DNA of 38,694 nt from Spirochaetota bacterium (GTDB taxonomy: Bacteria; Spirochaetota; UBA4802; JAGODF01), in assembly GCA_029974015.1 (NCBI GenBank), contig JARKUF010000033.1, forward strand, positions 1 through 38,694, given 5' to 3'. How positions within the stretch are numbered: the first letter of the stretch is position 1; every line of letters begins with the position of its first letter. A program made the translations under genes and the position numbers. The notes under the pieces are model-generated. The model saw only the letters and a program-made list of their open reading frames with translations. It was not told the origin of the DNA and made no database searches. Shown one piece after another: positions 7,745 to 16,183 of the stretch.

Positions 7745-8377
7745 ATGGACAGATTTGTATCCCGGCTCGTTTGGCTTGTGGTTCTGTTTATCATCGGCTG
7801 TTCCACCATCGATGTGGCGATAAACCAGCGCGTGGACGTAACGAAAAAATTGAATAAGATCGTGGTGTTCCCCTTTACGATAAAGGACGCCCATTGGGGT
7901 GATGAATTTTCCGACGCCATAACCCACCACCTTTTCAAGACGGGCAGGGTGGATGTAGTGGAGCGTCAGGAACTGGAAAAAATATTGAAAGAGCAAAAAC
8001 TGTCGATGACGGGAGTGCTCGATTCCGACAAGACCGTACAGGTTGGGAAACTCCTCGGTGCCGACGTGATGGTCATCGGCAGGGGCACCGCCCTCGATAC
8101 GGGCAACAGATCCCAGGAGGGGAAAAATCTTATCGACACATTCATGCTGAAAGTGGTCAGCGTGGAAACGGGGTCCCTACTGATTACCGTAAGGAAGGAG
8201 CCGGGTACGGCCTGGACCTGGTGGTATCGGATTAAATACTGCTGCAGTCTCACCCTGCTGTATAACAGCAACGATGCCCTTATCCAGAGTTCCAAATACG
8301 ATGAGATCTCACGGCAAATCGCCAACAGGATTGTCGAGGCCCTGACAGAGATCGAGCAGAAAAAGAAAAAAGGTTGA
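7745..8377 (+). CDS. CsgG-like lipoprotein
   Basis: The 210-residue protein starts with a lipoprotein signal peptide (LVVLFIIGC, Cys19). It then shows the CsgG-family pattern: KIVVFPFTI, DAITHHLFKTGRVDVVERQE, LEKILKEQ, VQVGKLLGADVMVIG. CsgG of the curli system forms an outer-membrane secretion pore; many shorter relatives are outer-membrane-associated lipoproteins with no curli genes nearby, as here. The start was chosen because GGAGG precedes ATG 7745 and because the signal peptide begins there, although the frame is open further upstream. It is probably co-transcribed with the outer membrane protein that follows. Confidence 0.85.
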   Translation: MDRFVSRLVWLVVLFIIGCSTIDVAINQRVDVTKKLNKIVVFPFTIKDAHWGDEFSDAITHHLFKTGRVDVVERQELEKILKEQKLSMTGVLDSDKTVQVGKLLGADVMVIGRGTALDTGNRSQEGKNLIDTFMLKVVSVETGSLLITVRKEPGTAWTWWYRIKYCCSLTLLYNSNDALIQSSKYDEISRQIANRIVEALTEIEQKKKKG

Positions 8378-8428
8378 TGCTCCGGTAATAGGGCTCCCAA
8401 AGGAAGGGGGCCGTTTCGGCGGTGAACG

Positions 8429-9193
8429 ATGGGCAGGATCATGTCAATTGGGGTATTCGCTTTATTTTTTTCACTGACGCCCCTGTACGCAATCGATTTT
8501 GACGATCTTGACCTTCCCCCCGCGGGGGCCCACAGGGGGCAGATGCTTCTAGGTTTTTTCATAACCGCGGGCTATGCAGGCGGGACCGTCATCGACGCGG
8601 AAAAAAATTTTATCAACGGTTCAACGTACAACTTCGACAACGAAACAACAAAAGTCCTGGAGACGGCGCACCTGCCCCTTTCCTTCGGAATATCGTATGA
8701 ATACATGCCCCTTGACTATCTGGGGCTCAGGACAAAACTGAGAAGGGCTTTCGTCGTCCAGCGGTCCAGCTTCGGGTCCGATTATGAAAACTGGAGGGAA
8801 TCCCTCTATACCGACTATTCCTTCTTCTTCGGCGTCGCGTTACACGCCACGAACAGGAAGCGTTGGGACTTCTCTTTCGCCCCTTACCTGGGGTATGCGT
8901 TCTACACGCTGAAAGCGACGCCGGTGGCGGGGAAAATACTTGCCGGATACGGCGGTGACATGGAGCGAAGCGGAGCGGGTTTCGTGTTCGGGGCGGACCT
9001 CACCTGCAACATCTATTTTAGCGGAGGTATGTTCCTCTCATTCGGATATGAGTTGATGAGGAACAGCGTAGACTTTTCCAAACCCCACGACTTAACGAAC
9101 CCCCAGACCGGGGCGCGGTATGATGATGTCGCCGGAGGGACCATCATTACGCACTCCTTCACCCTCATGGCGGGATACGCCTTTTCAAATTAG
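8429..9193 (+). CDS. Outer membrane beta-barrel-like protein
   Basis: This 254-residue protein has a cleavable signal peptide (SIGVFALFFSLTPLYA). It is followed by alternating hydrophobic/polar strands rich in Tyr, Phe and Gly (GISYEYMPLDYLGLRTKLRR, FAPYLGYAFYTL, GGMFLSFGYELM) and ends in a strand with terminal aromatic (AGYAFSN). This is the pattern of an 8- to 10-stranded OmpA/OmpW-like barrel. The start could also be ATG 8441. It lies 51 bases after the CsgG-like gene, with a purine-rich AAGGAAGGGGG near 8400. Function unknown; a surface or structural role is likely. Confidence 0.75.
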   Translation: MGRIMSIGVFALFFSLTPLYAIDFDDLDLPPAGAHRGQMLLGFFITAGYAGGTVIDAEKNFINGSTYNFDNETTKVLETAHLPLSFGISYEYMPLDYLGLRTKLRRAFVVQRSSFGSDYENWRESLYTDYSFFFGVALHATNRKRWDFSFAPYLGYAFYTLKATPVAGKILAGYGGDMERSGAGFVFGADLTCNIYFSGGMFLSFGYELMRNSVDFSKPHDLTNPQTGARYDDVAGGTIITHSFTLMAGYAFSN

Positions 9194-9223
9194 GGGCATT
9201 TGAAAGGACAGAGGTACAGGGCG

Positions 9224-9499
9224 ATGACGGAACTCATTGTATCGGGCAGGGTCCAGGGAGTGTTCTGCCGTCATTACTGCAGCCAAAACGCCCGGCGGCT
9301 GGGGCTCCGGGGAAGCGCATCCAACCTCATGGACGGCACCGTACGTGTCGTCCTCGACACCGATGAAGACGCTTTAATTGAGCGGTACGTCCGGGCCCTG
9401 CGGGAAAACCCTTACGGCATACGGTTCTGGGGCAGCATCACCGGCGTTAAGACCGCAAAAAACTGCACCGGTCCCCTCGATGGGGATTACGTTTTTTAA
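9224..9499 (+). CDS. acyP: Acylphosphatase
   Basis: The 91-residue protein has the acylphosphatase signature GRVQGVFCR with catalytic Arg16, and the second motif SNLMDGTV with catalytic Asn34. Acylphosphatases hydrolyse carboxyl-phosphate bonds such as that of 1,3-bisphosphoglycerate or acetyl phosphate. One small oddity is Phe-Cys before the catalytic Arg, where Gly/Trp-Phe is usual. The frame also allows a TTG start at 9200, but ATG 9224 gives the usual family length. It is last in the CsgG-like/outer membrane protein run and convergent with the metallopeptidase gene. Confidence 0.88.
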   Translation: MTELIVSGRVQGVFCRHYCSQNARRLGLRGSASNLMDGTVRVVLDTDEDALIERYVRALRENPYGIRFWGSITGVKTAKNCTGPLDGDYVF

Positions 9500-9531
9500 A
9501 CGGCCATTCCCCTTCCTTTCCCGCTGTCCTT

Positions 9532-10137
9532 TCATCCAATTATCATGGGTTTTGGGGTCCTCATCCTGTGGGAGACGACCCTGTCGTAGGACGCAAAAAG
9601 GGCGGCGGTATCCATCGCGAGAAAATCCCAGTGGGGCGTAGCGGCGATTTGCACAAGGAATTCCCGGAGCTCCATTTCGAATCGGAGGTCGAATTTTTTT
9701 TTAGAGTTTCCGTGGGCGGAACCGCTTTTTCCGAAACGGCGGATGTCGCCGTCGAAGTCAGGGTTGATGTGGTACAGTTCATGGAAAATGACCCGGAGCT
9801 TTTCCTGTGCGGAGAGGTCGAAAAACCTCGGGGAATAGAAGTATATCAGGTAGAGGATCCTCGTATCGTCCTGAACCACTCTGGGAATCGTGTAGCACCT
9901 GCCGCGGTAGTACATGAGCTCCTGTCCGCCCTTGAACTTGAGGGGGACGAGCTTTCCGAAGGTGGCGCCCCTGCCATTGTTCCTGTTGGAGGATATGCAA
10001 ATATGTAATTTCTTCGGGTCGATGTGCGCAAAGGAAGGGGCGCGATGGGCTATTTCGGCAACGATGTCCTTCAGGGCGGCCGAAAGGTTTATTTCCCGGG
10101 TTCGGTTAGTGGCTGATGATGATTTTTCCAATGTCAT
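9532..10137 (-). CDS. Putative zinc metallopeptidase (HELYH motif)
   Basis: The 201-residue protein carries HELYH at residues 119-123, a zincin HExxH motif, in the context VIFHELYHINPDFDGD, with a later AHG that could supply the third ligand. It resembles the loosely defined putative metallopeptidase families found in bacteria and phages. No signal peptide is present, so it is probably cytoplasmic. Its ATG overlaps the recN stop codon (ATGA), so it is translationally coupled to recN. The link to DNA repair is positional only; a non-peptidase role for a zinc-binding domain is possible. Confidence 0.7.
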   Translation of the reverse strand: MTLEKSSSATNRTREINLSAALKDIVAEIAHRAPSFAHIDPKKLHICISSNRNNGRGATFGKLVPLKFKGGQELMYYRGRCYTIPRVVQDDTRILYLIYFYSPRFFDLSAQEKLRVIFHELYHINPDFDGDIRRFGKSGSAHGNSKKKFDLRFEMELREFLVQIAATPHWDFLAMDTAALFASYDRVVSHRMRTPKPMIIG

Positions 10138-11846
10138 GGGGCCGGGCGCTCCGTGGCGCTCACCAGCTCTTCGGCGTGTCGGATGGTGATGTCGGTGACC
10201 TGCTCCCCCGCCAGCATGCGGGCCACTTCCCGGACCTTCTCGTTACGGGTGAGACGTTTAACCGAAGTGACGGTGCGGTTTCCGGCAGCGTTTTTGTTTA
10301 CCGTGAAGTGGATGTCCGACATGGCGGCTATCTGAGGGAGATGGGTGATTACAAGGACCTGACGTGTCCGCGAAAGGGCCTTCAGCTTCCGCCCCACGGT
10401 GTCGGCGGTTTTACCGCCGATCCCGGCGTCCACCTCGTCGAAGATAAGGCTGTCCACGATGTCCGACGAAAGGAGGACGTTTTTCAGGGCGAGCATTATC
10501 CTCGACATCTCCCCCCCCGAGGCGACGCGGCGGAGCTGCTTCAGTTCCTCGCCCTCGTTTGCGGCCAGGAGGAACTCCACGCGGTCTATGCCGTGAGGGT
10601 AGAGCACGTATTTTGCACTGTCGGCTTCAATTTCGCCGTCGGGGCTCGTCTCCCGGGTGATGGAGACGCGGAAGATGGAGTTGCCCATGGCAAGGTCCCG
10701 AAGCTCCGCCGTCACTTTTGACTCCAGGGACAGAGCGGCCTTTTTGCGGGATTCGGACAGCTCCAGGGCCACGGTCTTCGCCTCCCGGACGAATTTCTGG
10801 TATTCGGCCTTCAGCGTGACTATCCTCTCCTCGCTCGTGGTTACCGCTTCGAGTTCGCGCCTGGATTTTTCGGCGAATTCCAGCACCTCCTGGATCGTAT
10901 TCCCGTATTTTTTTCTAAGGGAAGCGAAGAGGGAAAGGCGTTCTTCCACTTCGTTCACCCGTTCCGGGGAGTAATTGATGCTTCTTTCGTAATCTCGAAG
11001 AAATTGCCCGGCATCTTCCAGCGAATAGAGGGAATTGCGTATGCCGTCCAGGACGTCAGAGACATTGCTGTCGTAACGGGACACGGAAGAAAGACATTGT
11101 TCGGTCCGCTTGAGGGAGGAGAGGATTCCCCTGTCGCCGCGAAGAAGCTCGGTGGCGGTGTTGATGTCGTTGAAAATTTTCTCGGCATTGGCAAGTATCT
11201 GGGCCTCGTTTTTAAGTTCCTCCTCTTCCCCAGGGGAAAGCTTCGCCGCCTCGATTTCCTTGATTGCAAATGAAAGATACTCAATTCTACGGTTCTTTTC
11301 CCGTTCGTCCGTCACCTGGGAGTTCAGGGCCTCCTTTAGGCCGAAGAGGCGAAGGTAAAGGGCGTTTATCCTTTCGAGAAGGTCCGTGTGCCCCGAGAAG
11401 GAGTCGAGTATTTCCCGGTGTCTGGCAATGCGGGCGATATTCTGGTGTTCGTTCTGCCCGTGGATATCGACGAGGTAGTCGGAAATCTCCTTGAGTCTGG
11501 TGATTGGGATGGGGGTGGCGTTGGCGAAACAACGCCCCTTGCCGCTTGAAAAAAGCTCCCTGCGGAGAACCAGCAGGTTGTCGTCGCAGTCGATTCCCGA
11601 TTCGTCGAGGAGGGAGCGGACATGGGGAAGGGCGCCGATGTCGAAGACCCCCTCCAGGGTCGATTTTTCAAAGCCGGAGCGGATCATGTCCGTGGTCATT
11701 TTTTCCCCCAGGACGCCGGATAGGGCGTCAATGAGGATCGATTTCCCCGCGCCGGTTTCCCCGGTGAGGACGTTGAGGCCGCGGTCGAATTTCAGAGTGA
11801 GTTCTTCAATGAGAACGAAGTTTCGAATGCGTAATTCCTGTAGCAT
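10134..11846 (-). CDS. recN: DNA repair protein RecN
   Basis: This 570-residue SMC-like ATPase works in recombinational repair of double-strand breaks. It has Walker A GETGAGKS at 29-36, long coiled-coil arms in the middle, the ABC signature region RRVASGGEMSRIMLALK and Walker B SLIFDEVDAGIGG followed by QVLVITHLPQIAAMSD. Length and motif order are typical of RecN. It starts nine bases after the nadK stop and overlaps the metallopeptidase start by four bases. The nadK-recN pairing is common in bacterial genomes. Confidence 0.96.
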   Translation of the reverse strand: MLQELRIRNFVLIEELTLKFDRGLNVLTGETGAGKSILIDALSGVLGEKMTTDMIRSGFEKSTLEGVFDIGALPHVRSLLDESGIDCDDNLLVLRRELFSSGKGRCFANATPIPITRLKEISDYLVDIHGQNEHQNIARIARHREILDSFSGHTDLLERINALYLRLFGLKEALNSQVTDEREKNRRIEYLSFAIKEIEAAKLSPGEEEELKNEAQILANAEKIFNDINTATELLRGDRGILSSLKRTEQCLSSVSRYDSNVSDVLDGIRNSLYSLEDAGQFLRDYERSINYSPERVNEVEERLSLFASLRKKYGNTIQEVLEFAEKSRRELEAVTTSEERIVTLKAEYQKFVREAKTVALELSESRKKAALSLESKVTAELRDLAMGNSIFRVSITRETSPDGEIEADSAKYVLYPHGIDRVEFLLAANEGEELKQLRRVASGGEMSRIMLALKNVLLSSDIVDSLIFDEVDAGIGGKTADTVGRKLKALSRTRQVLVITHLPQIAAMSDIHFTVNKNAAGNRTVTSVKRLTRNEKVREVARMLAGEQVTDITIRHAEELVSATERPAP

Positions 11847-11855
11847 GTCAATGTC

Positions 11856-12734
11856 CTATTTTTGCAGGTTCTTGCCCCAGCCTAATTTTTCCCTTAAAAT
11901 TTCGTAGTAGTTGTGCCCTGGATGGTTCACCACGCGGACAAGCTTTTCCGACTTACGGAAGATGACCTGGTCTTCCCCCTCGATCCTGATTGCCTCCTGG
12001 CCGTCTATGGTGAGGAGCAGAAATTCAAAATCGGACATAACCCTCGCCGTGAGGACCGAGTCCAGAGGTACGATCATGGGGCGGATTCCCATCATGTGGG
12101 GGCACACTGGATTTATGATGTAGACGTCGGGAATAGTGGGGAAAATGATAGGCCCCCCGGCGGAAAGGGAGTATGCTGTGGAACCGGTTGCGGTGGCGAC
12201 GATGATACCGTCACCGAGGTAGCTGTTGAGAAAATGGCCGTCAATTTCAAGATGCAGTTTGATCGGACGTGAAAATGCGCCTTTTGAGATTACCGCATCA
12301 TTGAAGTAGACATTGCGCCCTAACTCTGCGCCGAGGCGCATGTGGATCACTTCGAGCATGGTGCGGTCCGTAGCAAGATACTCGCCGTTCAGGACGCGGG
12401 AAAGGTGTGTAAATGCTTCATCGGGATCGAATTCCGTGAGAAAACCAAGGCGTCCTTTGTTTATTCCGAAAATTGGTTTACCGATTTCGGCGAAATCGCG
12501 CGCGGCCCTGAGGAAAGTCCCATCGCCGCCTATGACGACGATTAGGTCCGGTGTCTTTGCGTAATCGTCGGGATGGGCGATATACGGTGAAAGCTTTTCG
12601 TCTTCCAGTACATTATCGTAATCCGGGAGCATGGGTATGACGCTCCGCCCTTCGAAGAAATGTGCCAATTCCTTCACGAGGTTTAAAGACTTACGGTCGT
12701 CGGGCCGAAAGTTGATAGAAACTTTTTTTATCAT
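11856..12734 (-). CDS. nadK: NAD kinase
   Basis: The 292-residue enzyme phosphorylates NAD to NADP using ATP or polyphosphate. The diagnostic motif GGDGT lies at 69-73, NKGRLGFLTEF at about 92-102, and the conserved glycine-rich ATATGSTAYSLSAGGP in the second half. Length is typical. Its ATG overlaps the purD stop codon as ATGA, indicating coupled translation, and recN follows nine bases after its stop. Confidence 0.96.
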   Translation of the reverse strand: MIKKVSINFRPDDRKSLNLVKELAHFFEGRSVIPMLPDYDNVLEDEKLSPYIAHPDDYAKTPDLIVVIGGDGTFLRAARDFAEIGKPIFGINKGRLGFLTEFDPDEAFTHLSRVLNGEYLATDRTMLEVIHMRLGAELGRNVYFNDAVISKGAFSRPIKLHLEIDGHFLNSYLGDGIIVATATGSTAYSLSAGGPIIFPTIPDVYIINPVCPHMMGIRPMIVPLDSVLTARVMSDFEFLLLTIDGQEAIRIEGEDQVIFRKSEKLVRVVNHPGHNYYEILREKLGWGKNLQK

Positions 12735-13993
12735 TTCGAAGACATGGGCCTTTTTAATGCACGATGGGCGATGTCCTTTCTGTAAAAGGACCCCTCGAAG
12801 GTTATGACGTCTATTTCGCCGTAAACCCGCTCTCTCGCTTCTTCGAGGGTGTCCGCTGCCGCGGTAATGTTTAGGACCCTTCCTCCATTGGTGACTATGG
12901 CCCCGTTTTCCGTTTTCGTTCCCGCATGAAACACCAGGATGCGGTCGCTCACGTCACCGAGTCCTTTGACCGGCTTCCCCTTTGGGTAATCGCCGGGATA
13001 TCCCCCTGAGGCCATGACCACGGTTATGGCGTGTCGGCGCTCAAATTTTAGGGAATGCCTGGAGAGGGTCCCATTTATCGAAGCGCCGATGATATCGCCC
13101 AGCCTGTTTTTCATGAGGGGTAAAAGCACCTGGGTTTCGGGATCGCCGAAACGTGCGTTGAATTCGAGGACTTTGATGTCGTCGCCCTGAAGGATGACGC
13201 CGGCATAGAGGATGCCTTTGAAGGGGATGCCTTCGGCCTTCATGCCGCGTACCGTGGGGATGAGCACCTCGTCGCGGACACGGCGGAGCTTTGCCGCGTC
13301 GATGATGGGGGCAGGCGCGTAGGCCCCCATGCCTCCGGTATTGGGGCCCGTGTCGCCGTCGTAGGCGCGCTTGTGGTCCTGGGCGGCAATGAAGGTTTCC
13401 ACATGGTCGCCGTCGGATATTCCGAGGACAGAAGCCTCTTCGCCGAAGATATAGTCCTCAAGGAAAATTTTGCCGTCCTCCTTCGCAGAGGAGAGTACGA
13501 ACTCCAGGGCCTCATCGGGATTGGCGGCCACACAGACCCCTTTTCCAGCGGCGAGACCGTCGAGCTTAATAACAATAGGAAATTCTTTTACTGTCTTGAG
13601 GTGCCGGAGAACCGAATCCTGGCCCGTAAAGTCCCGGTGCCCTGCCGTGGGAACGCCGTATTTTTCCATGATTTGCTTTGCAAAGAGTTTGCTGCCTTCA
13701 AGCATGGCGGCCTTTTTCGTGGGGCCAAATGCGGGGATCTTTTTTTCCGTGAGGTAATCAACAACGCCGTCCACGAGGGGCGCCTCGGGTCCTACGACCA
13801 CAACATCAATGTTTTTGTCGATGCATGCATGTTCCAGGGCGGGAAAATTGGAAATATTTACGTCCAGGCGAAACCTATCCTCGATGCCGCCGTTGCCGGG
13901 CGCCACGTATACCTCCGCGGCGCTTCCGTCGTCAAGAAGTCGCCAGGCGAGGCAGTGTTCCCTGCCCCCGGATCCGATGACGAGATATTTCAT
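12731..13993 (-). CDS. purD: Phosphoribosylamine-glycine ligase
   Basis: GAR synthetase is the second step of de novo purine synthesis: ATP-dependent joining of glycine to 5-phosphoribosylamine. The 420-residue protein begins with the PurD fingerprint KYLVIGSGGREHCLAW and continues with the ATP-grasp domain (IVIKLDGLAAGKGV), DHKRAYDGDTGPNTGGMGAYAP and LEFNARFGDPETQ. GGAGG lies four bases before the ATG. It is the first gene of the operon purD-nadK-recN-metallopeptidase, so the promoter is probably in the gap 13994-14122. Confidence 0.97.
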   Translation of the reverse strand: MKYLVIGSGGREHCLAWRLLDDGSAAEVYVAPGNGGIEDRFRLDVNISNFPALEHACIDKNIDVVVVGPEAPLVDGVVDYLTEKKIPAFGPTKKAAMLEGSKLFAKQIMEKYGVPTAGHRDFTGQDSVLRHLKTVKEFPIVIKLDGLAAGKGVCVAANPDEALEFVLSSAKEDGKIFLEDYIFGEEASVLGISDGDHVETFIAAQDHKRAYDGDTGPNTGGMGAYAPAPIIDAAKLRRVRDEVLIPTVRGMKAEGIPFKGILYAGVILQGDDIKVLEFNARFGDPETQVLLPLMKNRLGDIIGASINGTLSRHSLKFERRHAITVVMASGGYPGDYPKGKPVKGLGDVSDRILVFHAGTKTENGAIVTNGGRVLNITAAADTLEEARERVYGEIDVITFEGSFYRKDIAHRALKRPMSSK

Positions 13994-14122
13994 TGTTCCT
14001 CCGAGATTTATTCGGGACCGGGGTATGTCCCGGGAATGTGCCTCCTGAGGGCGATATTAATGGTGGATCATTTTCACCATGTAAAGAAAAAAATTAACGG
14101 GCCCTATTTTCGCCGGCCTTTT

Positions 14123-15688
14123 TCAGGAAACCATGCTTTCCGTGAGTCCCGAAAGCTCGGCCGTCAATGAGTTTATGGTCTTTGCCGACTGTGAAATCTG
14201 GGTTGATATGTTGACTATCTCCTGGGCCGTCTTGGCGATGTCCGCCGTGGTTTGGCTCGATTCGTCCGTGGCTATTTTTTGTTCCGCAGTGGCATTCTCG
14301 ATCGTTTTGCTGGATTCGTGGATTTTGACGTTCAGGTTCTTGATCGTCTTAATTGTCACGTCTATGTCGCCGATCAGGTTACCCACGTCGGTAATCTCGT
14401 TTTTGATTTTTGAAATGGCTTCGTTGAGCCCGTTCATCATCTCGGCGGACTGGGTGATCTGGCTGCTGCTTTCGTCGATATGGGACTGGTTTTCCTTGAT
14501 TATTTTTTCTATTTCCTTGGAGTTTGTGGTGGTGGCGTCGGCGAGCTTGGATATTTCGTCCGCCACGACGGCGAAGCCGCGCCCAGATTCCCCGGCCCTG
14601 GCCGCCTCTATGGCGGCGTTGAGGGACAGAAGGTTTACCTGGTCTGCTATATCGTTGATTACCTGGACGAAATTCGACATCTCGGTGCTCTTGTTCTTTA
14701 AAGTTTGAAACCGGTCCCGGGTCATCTGAATGTGGGACGCCGATTTATTTGAGAAATCAGATACATCGTTGAGTGATTTGTTTATTTCCGAGGAGCTTAT
14801 CTGCACCCGGTCATTTACAGCCTTCAGGTCGTTTACCGATTCCACCGTGATTTCTAACTCCTCGTAGAGGGAACGGGCGATTTTGCTTATCGATTCGGAA
14901 TTGGCCGCAAGTTCCTCCAGGGATACGGATATCTGTTCCATGGCCGATGCCTGGTGCTGTGAAATATCGTTCATGCTGACTGTGATATCGTCCTGATCTT
15001 TGGCCTGCCTGTTTAAAATTCCCACGGAATGCATGACGCCCTTAGCTACCTCTTTAAGCGTTCCCAGGTTCGTGTTCGCTTCGTCGTTCTTCTTGATGGC
15101 CAGTTTCAGAAGTTCCCTAGTGGCGCCGGCTCCAGCGGAGGCCCCGATTCCAACCATGGTGAATATGATAAACCTGACCAGAAGATTGCTTTTCTGGCCA
15201 GGGGGCATAAGCTCGGGTTTCAGGATTATAATCAATATTTGAGTAGCGATGACATACGCTGTAGTGTAGATGGCGATTTTTCTGTTGAAGTAAAACACGC
15301 TTAAGGCAAGTGCAATATAGCCTGTGGCGAAAAGTTCAGGAGCCCCGTAAAAGGAGTACTGAAACACCAGGGTTGCCGTGAGGATCCCGGAGATGGTGAT
15401 GTAGCCTGACGCAATATGTCCCTTCCATCTGTTAGCTAAAAAAATGGTCAAAACCATAATAACCGTGAAGATAGACACTTCAATGAGAATGTCCGTATAG
15501 GTGAGGTATTGCGATCCGAGGCCACGCCACTTGATTAGGGTCACGGCGATATTGGCGATGAGCGCAATGGCGAGAAAAGTGTTCATAAGCCGCTTGTTGT
15601 TGGTGATGATGGTTTCGGAAAAAATGGTGGTTTTTTCCAGGTCTGCCTGGTTTTTTGTAGCGCCGTTGGTCTTCATATGCCCATCCAA
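14123..15688 (-). CDS. Methyl-accepting chemotaxis protein
   Basis: The 521-residue receptor starts with about six predicted membrane helices (residues about 35-185) with short loops and no large periplasmic domain. It ends in a standard cytoplasmic signalling hairpin. The conserved tip [20 protein letters not shown] followed by [14 protein letters not shown] binds CheA/CheW, flanked by coiled-coil methylation helices. Such receptors may sense membrane or internal signals rather than periplasmic ligands. The start is ambiguous between ATG 15688 and ATG 15676; the latter has GGATGGG just upstream. No other che gene is in the window. Confidence 0.93.
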   Translation of the reverse strand: MDGHMKTNGATKNQADLEKTTIFSETIITNNKRLMNTFLAIALIANIAVTLIKWRGLGSQYLTYTDILIEVSIFTVIMVLTIFLANRWKGHIASGYITISGILTATLVFQYSFYGAPELFATGYIALALSVFYFNRKIAIYTTAYVIATQILIIILKPELMPPGQKSNLLVRFIIFTMVGIGASAGAGATRELLKLAIKKNDEANTNLGTLKEVAKGVMHSVGILNRQAKDQDDITVSMNDISQHQASAMEQISVSLEELAANSESISKIARSLYEELEITVESVNDLKAVNDRVQISSSEINKSLNDVSDFSNKSASHIQMTRDRFQTLKNKSTEMSNFVQVINDIADQVNLLSLNAAIEAARAGESGRGFAVVADEISKLADATTTNSKEIEKIIKENQSHIDESSSQITQSAEMMNGLNEAISKIKNEITDVGNLIGDIDVTIKTIKNLNVKIHESSKTIENATAEQKIATDESSQTTADIAKTAQEIVNISTQISQSAKTINSLTAELSGLTESMVS

Positions 15689-15792
15689 TTTTAAGTTGTT
15701 TATTTTTCCAGCGGCGCAGTCTCTTGAAACGCAGGAGTCTCACGCCGCTTACCTGCCTTAAGATTGTGAAGAGAGCCGACAGTACAATTTAT

Positions 15793-15933
15793 GGGCAGTC
15801 ACAAAAACTACGATTTTCCGCCCGCCTTCGGCGGGCGGAAAATCGCAATTCCTGAGTATGTCAGCAGTTAGAATTTATGGGGCCTCTAAAAATATATTTT
15901 TTTGAGGTCTCACATAAGTTTTTGTGACGGCCC
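15793..15933. repeat. Dispersed palindromic repeat, copy 2 (GGGCAGTCACAAAAACT type)
   Basis: Seventeen-base terminal inverted repeats, GGGCAGTCACAAAAACT at 15793-15809 and its inverse at 15917-15933, differ by one base. Inside is a perfect 16-base stem (15811-15826 with 15830-15845, loop TTC). A smaller near-palindrome at about 15879-15911 carries the GGCCTCTAAAAA terminus type, suggesting nesting of one element in another. Confidence 0.8.
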
Positions 15934-16049
15934 TTATGCTTTCTACAAACAGGAAAAATTCAAGTAAAAAATTTATGGATTCTGATTGGCGGCACGAAGA
16001 TGTCTTTAATATGCAGATGCGCGTGAAAGATTCAGAATATTAACAGTAG

Positions 16050-16167
16050 GTAACCTCTAATAATTAGGTTTTTCCGCCCGCCTTCGGCGGGCGGAAAAAC
16101 CCGAGTGCCGAGTCTGCCAGCAGTTACAATCTTTGGAAACCTTATAAATTTAACTTTTAGAGGTTCC
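16050..16167. repeat. Dispersed palindromic repeat, copy 3 (AACCTCTAA type)
   Basis: The left terminus GGTAACCTCTAATAATTA and the right terminus TAACTTTTAGAGGTTCC are imperfect inverted repeats. The central perfect 16-base stem is 16067-16082 with 16086-16101, loop TTC. It lies just downstream of the histidine kinase stop codon and could serve as its terminator. Confidence 0.8.
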
Positions 16168-16183
16168 TTGTTTGGCCGATGGT

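Larger units (their letters stand above)
15689..16183. other. Repeat-filled gap between histidine kinase and chemotaxis receptor genes
   Basis: No gene is supported. Two complete copies of the dispersed palindromic repeat (15793-15933 and 16050-16167) make up over half of it. The remainder should hold the receptor promoter on the minus strand. Confidence 0.55.

Noticed and set aside
9568..11494. Long plus-strand open frames opposite recN and its neighbours
   Set aside because: They are antisense to clear recN and metallopeptidase coding sequence, lack ribosome binding sites and show no domain patterns.
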